From NCBI GenBank assembly GCA_905215645.1, contig CAJMQS010000012.1, positions 1-55,897 of the forward strand: 55,897 bases of DNA, written 5' to 3'. The notes under the pieces are model-generated. The model was not told the origin of the DNA, did no database searches, and worked only from the letters and a program-made list of their open reading frames with translations. This stretch comes from an uncultured bacterium. Lineage in GTDB: Bacteria; Bacillota; Negativicutes; Acidaminococcales; Acidaminococcaceae. The position numbers were made by a program, and so were the translations under genes. Position 1 is the stretch's first letter. Each line of letters opens with the position of its first letter. Below, one piece after another: positions 50,327 to 55,897 of this stretch.

Positions 50327-51151
50327 ATGGAATTGAGGATGGAAAAAGGACGGGTGGGATACGGGGACCAGCTTGTTTTAGAGGGAATGGATTTTTCTCT
50401 GGAACCTGGGATGTGTATCGGGCTGATCGGACCCAATGGAGCTGGGAAAAGTACCCTGCTGAAAACGTTGGCAGGGATCCAGCCCCTTTTGGGAGGAAAG
50501 ATCCTGCTGGACGGGCAGAAACTGGAACAACTGCCACGGCTGGAATTGAGCCGGAAAATCGCCTATCTTCCGCAGGAACGGGAACTGCCTTTCGGTTATA
50601 CGGCTTGTGAAGTGGTTTTGATGGGGCGGTATCCCCATCTGGCATGGTACCAGGAGGAGAATGGAAAGGAACGGGAATTGGCTCGGGAATGTCTTGCTGT
50701 CCTGGGACTGGAAGGAGCATCGGAACGGCCCGTGACGGCACTTTCCGGAGGACAGAGACAGCGGGTCCTGCTGGCCCGGATCCTGATCCAACAGGCTCCG
50801 GTGATCCTGCTGGATGAACCTACGGCGGAACTGGATCCAGTCTACGAAGCATTGGTCCTGCAGCTCTGCCGGAGAATGGCACGGGGCGGGCGGTCAGTAT
50901 TCTTGTCCCTCCATGATCTGGGGCAGGCGGCCCGCTGCTGTGACCGGCTGCTCCTTGTGGGCAGAGGAAGGCTGCTGGGACAGGGAACGCCTCAGGAAGT
51001 GCTGGAGGCAGAGCGGCTGGAACAGGCTTATGGAGCTCCGTTCCAAGTCAAGCAAGAGAATGGTGTATTCCAGGTGGAAGCCTCTCCGGAACAGGATGTC
51101 CAAAGAGAACAGCTGATCCAGGAAATCTTGGAAACGAAGGAGGTACGGTAA
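50327..51151 (+). CDS. ABC transporter ATP-binding protein (iron-siderophore/B12 type)
   Basis: 274-aa ATPase of the FecE/BtuD/FhuC group. Walker A is GPNGAGKST (35-43), the signature is LSGGQRQRV near residue 141 and Walker B is VILLDEPTAELDP near 160; the switch His lies in SLHDLGQA. The subfamily is suggested by YLPQERELPFGYTACEVVLMGRYP (cited by its ends YLPQE and GRYP). It should pair with a FecCD-type permease encoded elsewhere. One base after the lipoprotein stop and one before exbB. Confidence 0.9.
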   Translation: MELRMEKGRVGYGDQLVLEGMDFSLEPGMCIGLIGPNGAGKSTLLKTLAGIQPLLGGKILLDGQKLEQLPRLELSRKIAYLPQERELPFGYTACEVVLMGRYPHLAWYQEENGKERELARECLAVLGLEGASERPVTALSGGQRQRVLLARILIQQAPVILLDEPTAELDPVYEALVLQLCRRMARGGRSVFLSLHDLGQAARCCDRLLLVGRGRLLGQGTPQEVLEAERLEQAYGAPFQVKQENGVFQVEASPEQDVQREQLIQEILETKEVR

Positions 51152-51152
51152 A

Positions 51153-51791
51153 ATGATCGACTGGCTAAACCATGGCTGGAGTTATTTTGTACGGGGAGGG
51201 CTGGTCATGTGGCCGCTGCTGCTGTGTTCCCTAGTGTCCCTGACCATCATCCTGGAACGATGGTCTTTTTTTCGCAAAGAGGATTCTGGCAGGAAGTATG
51301 CCCGGGATTTCTGCCGGCTGGTCCGGCAGCAGCATTGGGGGGAACTCCTCCAGCTGAGCCGGCAGACCTCTGGCGCCCAAGCCAGGCTGGGAGAACGGCT
51401 GCTGACAGCCCCTCGGGATGCTCGGGAAAAGGAAAGCTATGTCCTGGGAGAGAGCCAGCAGTTGGTGAATTGCTTTGAAAAAGGGCTGAACTATCTTTCC
51501 GTAATCGTGACATTGGCTCCCATCCTGGGCCTTCTGGGGACCATTACCGGCATGATGTCCTCCTTCCAGGCACTGGGGGACCGGTGGGAAAATCCCCTGG
51601 GAGTGACAGCCGGTGTGGCGGAAGCCATGATCACGACCGTATTCGGTCTCCTGATTGCCATTGGGACCATCTGTTTCCATACGTATTTTTCCCAGCGGGT
51701 GGATGGAGTCATGGGAGAAGTAGAACAGATGGACAATGCCTTTATGGAAAATGCCAGGTCGATGCCCTGGGAGGGAGGAGACAGACCATGA
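51153..51791 (+). CDS. exbB: ExbB/TolQ/MotA family proton-channel protein
   Basis: 212-aa membrane protein with three hydrophobic segments (about residues 15-35, 110-135 and 150-175). The family stretch ILGLLGTITGMMSSFQAL and the VAEAMITTVFGLLIAI segment line the channel. With ExbD it uses the proton gradient to energise TonB. AAGGAGG precedes the ATG. It overlaps exbD (ATGA). Confidence 0.92.
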   Translation: MIDWLNHGWSYFVRGGLVMWPLLLCSLVSLTIILERWSFFRKEDSGRKYARDFCRLVRQQHWGELLQLSRQTSGAQARLGERLLTAPRDAREKESYVLGESQQLVNCFEKGLNYLSVIVTLAPILGLLGTITGMMSSFQALGDRWENPLGVTAGVAEAMITTVFGLLIAIGTICFHTYFSQRVDGVMGEVEQMDNAFMENARSMPWEGGDRP

Positions 51792-52210
51792 TCCGTCTGC
51801 ATCGGTCCGGCGGGGGAAAGAAACCTTCCGTCCAGATTTCTCCCATGATTGATATGGTATTCCTCCTGCTGATCTTTTTTATTGTCTGCACCATGTACAT
51901 GACCCAGCAGAAAGGGGTTCCGGTGGAACTGCCAGAAGGCAGGGGAACCCTTCAGCAGAAGGCCGATTTGGAAGTGACGCTGCCCAAGGACGGGACCATC
52001 TGGTTCCAGGATCATCCGGTGACCGTGGAGGCCCTAGTAAGGGAAGCGGCCACAGAGGCCGGCAAAGACCCTGGACGGACCGTAACACTGCGGGCTGATA
52101 AGGAAGTCAGTTATGGCCGGGTCATGGGTATATTGGGAGAATTGAAACAAGCGGGTCTGCAGGACTTCTCCCTGTCCGTTTCCACAGGTGAGAATCATGG
52201 GAAAATCTGA
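51788..52210 (+). CDS. exbD: ExbD/TolR family biopolymer transport protein
   Basis: 140-aa single-pass membrane protein. The essential membrane Asp is D22 in SPMIDMVFLLLIFF, and the periplasmic domain carries VTLRADKEVSYGRVM. The start at 51788 overlaps the exbB stop. It overlaps tonB by 14 nt, so exbB, exbD and tonB form one coupled unit. Confidence 0.93.
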   Translation: MIRLHRSGGGKKPSVQISPMIDMVFLLLIFFIVCTMYMTQQKGVPVELPEGRGTLQQKADLEVTLPKDGTIWFQDHPVTVEALVREAATEAGKDPGRTVTLRADKEVSYGRVMGILGELKQAGLQDFSLSVSTGENHGKI

Positions 52211-52964
52211 ATGGAACAGGTATTTCCGTCTGTCTCTTTTCCTGCATCTGGTTTTCCTGTCTGTGGGCGGTGCGCTGCTCTATGCTCACCGATCTCTGCC
52301 GGAAAAGATTCCCAGACCGATCCGGGTCCATTTGGCAGAGCCGATTTCCAACCGTGCTGGAACCGGTGGGGAAAGGGCAGCAGGTATGGATATGCCAGAA
52401 GCTGCTCTTGGGAGAGAAGGGAAAAGAGCTCCAGAAAGGAATGGAACAAGGACAAAGGAAGCCCTGCTGGAACAGCTGCTGGATGCTCCTAGCCTAGTCA
52501 GTGAGCAGGGAACCGTCCAGACTCCTGGCGGAGAAAAAACAGTTTCCAAGACTCCTTCTGGTGCTTTGTCCGACAGCCCATCCGGTGGAACTGGCCAGGG
52601 GTCGGAAATGGGGCAGGATGGAGGAAACGGAGATGGTCCTGGGAACGGAGGCTCTGGAGAAACGGGAGGGTCCGGACCTTCCGGGCAGGACCTCAGCTGC
52701 GATGCCACTCTGCTTCCCTTTGACAAGGAGTATCCTCCGGCCTCCCGGAAGGCGGGGGAGGAAGGAGTCCCTGTTGTCGGTGTGGTGATCAGTGCAGAAG
52801 GCAATGTGATCGCTGCCAGACTGGAGGAAAGTTCCGGTTACGATCGGTTGGACCGGGCGGCTCTGAAAGTTGCCTGGAAGTGGCAGTTCCTGCCGGCCCG
52901 GGATGCCTCAGGCACCCCTATCTCCTGCCGGAAATCGATCAGTATCCGATATGTCTTTGAATAA
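52197..52964 (+). CDS. tonB: TonB family energy-transducing protein
   Basis: 255-aa protein with an N-terminal membrane anchor (about residues 9-31) and a C-terminal TonB domain (about 175-255: YPPASRKAGEEGVPVVGVV, SSGYDRLDRAALKVAWKWQF). The central spacer is unusual: rich in Gly, Ser and Asn instead of the Pro-Glu/Pro-Lys repeats of most TonB proteins. ATG 52197 has AGGTGA upstream; GTG 52188 is less likely. It links ExbBD to outer-membrane receptors encoded elsewhere. Confidence 0.9.
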   Translation: MGKSEWNRYFRLSLFLHLVFLSVGGALLYAHRSLPEKIPRPIRVHLAEPISNRAGTGGERAAGMDMPEAALGREGKRAPERNGTRTKEALLEQLLDAPSLVSEQGTVQTPGGEKTVSKTPSGALSDSPSGGTGQGSEMGQDGGNGDGPGNGGSGETGGSGPSGQDLSCDATLLPFDKEYPPASRKAGEEGVPVVGVVISAEGNVIAARLEESSGYDRLDRAALKVAWKWQFLPARDASGTPISCRKSISIRYVFE

Positions 52965-52986
52965 GGGCCTTGAAATCTTCTTTTCC

Positions 52987-53015
52987 TTGCACCAGGGAAG
53001 GACTCTTTGTATAAT
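52987..53015 (+). promoter_or_regulatory. Promoter of the DUF3298-like gene
   Basis: TTGCAC (52987-52992), a 17-bp spacer and TATAAT (53010-53015), only 23 nt after the tonB stop. This indicates that the next gene can be expressed on its own. Confidence 0.7.
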
Positions 53016-53050
53016 ACGGATGATGGAGAAAATCGAAAGGAAGATGTTTC

Positions 53051-53794
53051 ATGGACCAGAATAAAATCCGCAGCCTTATCTGTGGGATGCTCTTGACAGG
53101 TTTGTGTGCGCTTGGGGGAACCGGTTTTGCCCAACTGCAGCCGACGACGGAAGCGGAAGCAGCTCACCACGTTGTGGAACAGGAACTGCAGAGCTATGTC
53201 CCTGGGCAGGTGATTTATGCCCAGAAGGGACTGATCGTCCGCAGTCAGGTCATCCGGGAAGGGAATTTGATCCTCCATTATCCCCAGGTGCGGGTGGTGG
53301 GGAATCGGGAAGTTTCTCGGAAGATTTCCCGTTATTTCGAAAAACAGGCCAATATTTCTCGAGAAAATTATGACAAAGCCAATACCATGGAAGAAAGACT
53401 GACTTCCCGGGTGGACTACCAGGTCAGCTATCATGGAAAGCGGTACCTGTCTTTCCAGACCTATGGATACGATTATATCGAGCGGGCGGCCCATCCCACC
53501 AGCTGGGAACTGGGAAAGACCTTTGATCTGCAGACCGGAGAACTGGTCTCTTGGCAGAAAGTCATCGGGCCGCAGCAGCGGCATCATTTTACGCTGGCCA
53601 AGATCAATGAGGCGCTCTGGAATACAGAGTATGGAAAAGGCGGCTACTTTTTCCATGACTTCAAAGGGTTGGAAAGACTGCCGGAAAATTATTACCTGGA
53701 TGAAGGAGGCAATGTCCATTTCGTCTTTGGACAGTATGAAATCGCCCCTTATGCCGTGGGAATCATCGATTTGAATATGGGCCTGGGAGTGTAA
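53051..53794 (+). CDS. Secreted DUF3298/DUF4163-like protein
   Basis: 247-aa protein with an N-terminal signal peptide (LICGMLLTGLCALGGTGFAQ, residues ~9-28). The body, with SYHGKRYLSFQTYGYDYIERAAHPTS near residue 120 and a C-terminal YEIAPYAVGI, matches the DUF3298 fold also found in RsiV-type proteins. Probably extracytoplasmic. No sigma-factor gene is near, so an anti-sigma role is unlikely. It has its own promoter and terminator. Function unknown. Confidence 0.75.
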   Translation: MDQNKIRSLICGMLLTGLCALGGTGFAQLQPTTEAEAAHHVVEQELQSYVPGQVIYAQKGLIVRSQVIREGNLILHYPQVRVVGNREVSRKISRYFEKQANISRENYDKANTMEERLTSRVDYQVSYHGKRYLSFQTYGYDYIERAAHPTSWELGKTFDLQTGELVSWQKVIGPQQRHHFTLAKINEALWNTEYGKGGYFFHDFKGLERLPENYYLDEGGNVHFVFGQYEIAPYAVGIIDLNMGLGV

Positions 53795-53820
53795 AGAAGG
53801 AAACGGTTTTCAGGCAATGG

Positions 53821-53860
53821 AAACAGACAGTTGGCAGGGAGTGGCCCGGCTGTCTGTTTT
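53821..53860 (+). terminator. Terminator after the DUF3298-like gene
   Basis: AAACAGACAG (53821-53830) pairs with CTGTCTGTTT (53850-53859). The long loop and short T-run make it moderate in strength. Confidence 0.65.
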
Positions 53861-53902
53861 GGTTTAAAATAGGCATAAGGGAAGAAAATGGGGGAGAGGA
53901 CA

Positions 53903-54406
53903 ATGGATCACCCGAATTGTGCAGTCCGTCCGGAAAGATTCTGGGAACAGTTTTATCAGTGCAGCGGCCGGCTGAACCGGAAGAGATACCTGAAACGCCA
54001 GCTGACCCTGGTGGGACTGATTTTATTGTTTGCTGTATGCTGGGTTCTCTTTGTGAAGATGTCCGTGACGGACAAGAGTGATGCCGCTATTTTGATCCTG
54101 GGGGCGGTTAGCTTGAGCCTTGCTGTTTGTACGGTCCCCGGCATCGGCTTCTTGACCGTGGCGGGGTACAGCCTGGTACTGCGGCGGATCCACGATCTGG
54201 GCCATTCTGAGCTGTGTTTGATCTTGACGGGGATCCCCTTTGTGAATTTGCTTTTTATGCTGTATCTGTTTTTTGCCAAAGGGACAGACGGAGACAATCG
54301 GTATGGACCGGATCCGCTGGAACTGGGCTATGGTTATGCCATTGAGTGGACCCAGGGGCAGCAGACGGGTCTCTGTTCTGCAAAAGAAGTACAGGATGGA
54401 AAATAA
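53903..54406 (+). CDS. DUF805 family membrane protein
   Basis: 167-aa protein with four hydrophobic segments. The family pattern is clear: FYQCSGRLNRKRYL at the start, LRRIHDLGHS in the middle and a FAKGTDGDNRYGPDP end. DUF805 proteins are small inner-membrane proteins of unknown role. I prefer ATG 53903, since GGGAGAGG lies just upstream; ATG 53888 would place that site inside the coding region. The M48 protease gene begins 13 nt after the stop. Confidence 0.85.
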   Translation: MDHPNCAVRPERFWEQFYQCSGRLNRKRYLKRQLTLVGLILLFAVCWVLFVKMSVTDKSDAAILILGAVSLSLAVCTVPGIGFLTVAGYSLVLRRIHDLGHSELCLILTGIPFVNLLFMLYLFFAKGTDGDNRYGPDPLELGYGYAIEWTQGQQTGLCSAKEVQDGK

Positions 54407-54419
54407 AGGAGTGGAAGCA

Positions 54420-55505
54420 ATGATGAAATTGTGGAAGAATCGATTGATGGGGAGTGCGTTGGCAGGGGTTTTGACCCTAGGGGCTGCTTTTGGAGCTGTG
54501 CCTGTACCCAGGGCGGAGGCCGGAGGGGTCCTGGTAGATGTACTGGGGACTGCTATTGCCGGGACCATGTATCGGGATAAAGTCATGGGAGTCTACAAGA
54601 CCTACAACAACACAGATAAAGGTCGGCAGGAATGGTTCGAACAGATGAAAAAAGAAGAAGGAGTGGTGGAAGACGAGTATCTGAACAATCGGTTGGATAC
54701 AATCATGGGAAACGTGATTGCTGGAATCGGAGCAGTGGATCCTACCGTCTATAAGAAACCTTATAACTACTTCATCAGTCCCAACGATGATGCCAATGCC
54801 TACTGCACCATCGGCCACAATGTCAACGTCTATCGAGGGATCTTTACTCTGTTTCCCACCGATGACGAAATCGCTGTAGTCATTGGCCATGAGCTGGGGC
54901 ATGGGCAGAAAGACCATCCCATCCAGGGAGTCAAAAAATCCCTGAATGCAGCCGTACTTGCCGAAATGGCCAATGCAGCTACCGGAGGCATCGCCGGAGG
55001 CGCTATCAACCAGTTGTATACTTATACCCGGAATGTCCATCTTTCCAAGCCGATGGAATGGGAAGCAGACAATCTGTCATTTGACTACATCACCCATACC
55101 AATTACAATCCAGGGGCTACGGCTGCTGTATGGCAGCGGTTCCTTGAGAAATACGGGGATATGAACGTCCGCTGGAGCGATCATCCTACCTGCACGGAGC
55201 GGCGGGAAAACTATGTAAAGAAACTCAACGCCTGGAGCAATAAGCACGTGGACAATAAAGACGGGGTGGTGTATGTAAACAAAAAGGAATTCATCACTCC
55301 CAGCGCATCCGGATCCATGTCCAGCAAAGAGCGGTCCTATTTTGTCATGGGCAATCTGGCCGCTGTATACCATAACAATAAAACAGCACCGGAAGCGTAT
55401 GCCAGTGGAGATACAGTCATGATGGGAGAACAGCCCATCATGACCTGTACAGGAGATGATCCCTCAGCAGCAGATGTGGCAGCGAAACTGAACAAAATAA
55501 AATAA
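54420..55505 (+). CDS. Secreted M48-family zinc metalloprotease
   Basis: 361-aa protein with a signal peptide (about residues 1-34, ending PRAEA). The zinc motif HELGH lies near residue 157 and the third ligand in EWEADNLSFDYI near 213, as in periplasmic M48 proteases such as BepA/LoiP. Preceding YCTIGHNVNVYRGIFTLF is the usual strand. Likely acts in envelope protein quality control between the membranes. AAAGGAG is 8 nt before ATG 54420 (ATG 54423 is an alternative). A very strong terminator follows. Confidence 0.9.
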   Translation: MMKLWKNRLMGSALAGVLTLGAAFGAVPVPRAEAGGVLVDVLGTAIAGTMYRDKVMGVYKTYNNTDKGRQEWFEQMKKEEGVVEDEYLNNRLDTIMGNVIAGIGAVDPTVYKKPYNYFISPNDDANAYCTIGHNVNVYRGIFTLFPTDDEIAVVIGHELGHGQKDHPIQGVKKSLNAAVLAEMANAATGGIAGGAINQLYTYTRNVHLSKPMEWEADNLSFDYITHTNYNPGATAAVWQRFLEKYGDMNVRWSDHPTCTERRENYVKKLNAWSNKHVDNKDGVVYVNKKEFITPSASGSMSSKERSYFVMGNLAAVYHNNKTAPEAYASGDTVMMGEQPIMTCTGDDPSAADVAAKLNKIK

Positions 55506-55517
55506 TAATATAAATAA

Positions 55518-55576
55518 AATAAAAGGACGTTTAATTGTTCGGTACAGAACGGACAATTAAACGTCCTTTTATTTTT
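55518..55576. terminator. Strong bidirectional terminator after the M48 gene
   Basis: A perfect 21-bp stem (55518-55538 with 55553-55573, core AAAAGGACGTTTAATTGT) around a 14-nt loop, flanked by A-rich and T-rich runs. It insulates the protease gene from the strong promoter downstream. Confidence 0.92.
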
Positions 55577-55785
55577 AATACAAATTCAAGTAAAAAATTG
55601 AGAAAAATAGTGTAAAAAATAGATATAAAAGTAAAATTTACGTAAATAAACTTAAATAAATCGAATCTGCACCAAAATATCAAATTTGAAGCTTGTGGAT
55701 AAGTATGGTATTATAATTAAGCATTCTCGAGAGGGAATGACTTCAAGAATTACTTCCAGCCCCTTCGGCTTGATAAAAAAAGTTG
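55577..55785. other. AT-rich region upstream of a strong promoter
   Basis: No gene is seen. The A/T-rich tracts just before 55786 could act as UP elements. It also holds a TATAAT (55712-55717) without a well-spaced -35 box, and one perfect DnaA-box match (TGTGGATAA, 55694-55702), which alone is not meaningful. Confidence 0.5.
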
Positions 55786-55814
55786 TTGACAAGGAAAGGA
55801 ATTCTTGGTAGAAT
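55786..55814 (+). promoter_or_regulatory. Consensus promoter, probably of an rRNA operon
   Basis: TTGACA (55786-55791), exactly 17 bp, and TAGAAT (55809-55814). This is the best promoter in the window. It sits behind a strong terminator and an AT-rich tract, and is followed by a non-coding leader with a boxA-like motif. Confidence 0.75.
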
Positions 55815-55897
55815 ATACAAGCTGTCACTGAGACAGCGAGACGAACCCTGAGAACTGAATATTGTTGACAGATGTGCGGGTCAAGTCACCTTTACGG
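55815..55897 (+). other. Leader of a probable rRNA operon (cut by window end)
   Basis: A small hairpin GCTGTC/GACAGC (55821-55837) is followed by CCTGAGAACTGAATA (about 55847-55861), which resembles the boxA antitermination region (TTTGAAAACTGAA type) that precedes 16S rRNA genes in Firmicutes. No reading frame opens. The 16S gene itself would lie beyond the window. Confidence 0.55.

Noticed and set aside
53051..53794. RsiV-type anti-sigma factor
   Set aside because: The protein has a cleavable-looking signal peptide rather than a cytoplasmic anti-sigma part, and no sigma-factor gene is adjacent.
55694..55702. Perfect DnaA-box match TGTGGATAA in an AT-rich region, a possible origin
   Set aside because: Only one box is seen, with no cluster and no dnaA or dnaN nearby. 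A single match is expected by chance.

Overview
The window reads as chromosome of a fermentative, diderm Firmicute of the class Negativicutes, most likely Acidaminococcaceae; this is inference from gene content, not a database match. It has Firmicute traits: AGGAGG ribosome binding sites, an S-box (SAM-I) riboswitch ahead of metK, and a def-fmt-rsmB-rlmN-stp-prkC-rsgA-rpe housekeeping run. It also has outer-membrane traits: TonB/ExbB/ExbD and an AsmA-like protein. Rubrerythrin, acylating aldehyde dehydrogenase, orphan citrate lyase ligase and three TRAP/AEC-type carboxylate transport groups suggest an anaerobe living on organic and amino acids.

Region 1 (1-1.7 kb): the terminator of an upstream gene and a LytR-CpsA-Psr wall protein. 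Region 2 (1.7-23.2 kb) is the accessory heart of the window. It holds an AEC carrier, then a cassette of shikimate/quinate-dehydrogenase-like protein plus a complete TRAP transporter (dctQ, dctM, dctP). A TIM-barrel isomerase/dehydratase and a second near-copy of the same cassette follow, then a LysR regulator, a ThDP-dependent lyase, an isocitrate-lyase/PEP-mutase-family protein, an HMG-CoA-lyase-family protein and a second AEC carrier. A convergent LysR regulator, a CoA-acylating aldehyde dehydrogenase, a type I 3-dehydroquinate dehydratase (opposite strand) and a YfcC-family carrier close it. My working hypothesis is a non-aromatising catabolic route for quinate/shikimate-like hydroaromatic acids: TRAP uptake, NAD-dependent oxidation, dehydration, ThDP-dependent C-C cleavage, then lyase and acyl-CoA steps, formally parallel to inositol catabolism. 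The substrate is not proven by sequence.

Region 3 (23.2-35.2 kb): Xaa-His dipeptidase, a DUF5714 protein, a GT39-type glycosyltransferase, a LysR gene, BioY, the siroheme/uroporphyrinogen genes hemC, cobA-hemD and sirC, rubrerythrin, a LUD-domain protein and citC. Region 4 (35.2-49.3 kb): SAM riboswitch, metK and priA, then the translation/ribosome and Ser/Thr-kinase run ending in rpe and an AsmA-like protein. Region 5 (49.3-55.5 kb): a substrate-binding lipoprotein and ABC ATPase directly followed by exbB, exbD and tonB, with no permease or receptor gene; then DUF3298-like, DUF805 and M48 protease genes. The window ends with a consensus promoter and leader that look like the start of an rRNA operon.

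A striking non-coding feature is a family of intergenic elements built from period-7 arrays (three or four heptamers) next to a strong terminator-like hairpin. The heptamer differs between loci (STATGAC, AGTCNGR, RGTCGCG) but is shared by both arms within a locus. Four loci are seen, near 0.15, 25.4, 33.3 and 39.0 kb. At one of them the array supplies the stop codon and C-terminal tail of a gene.
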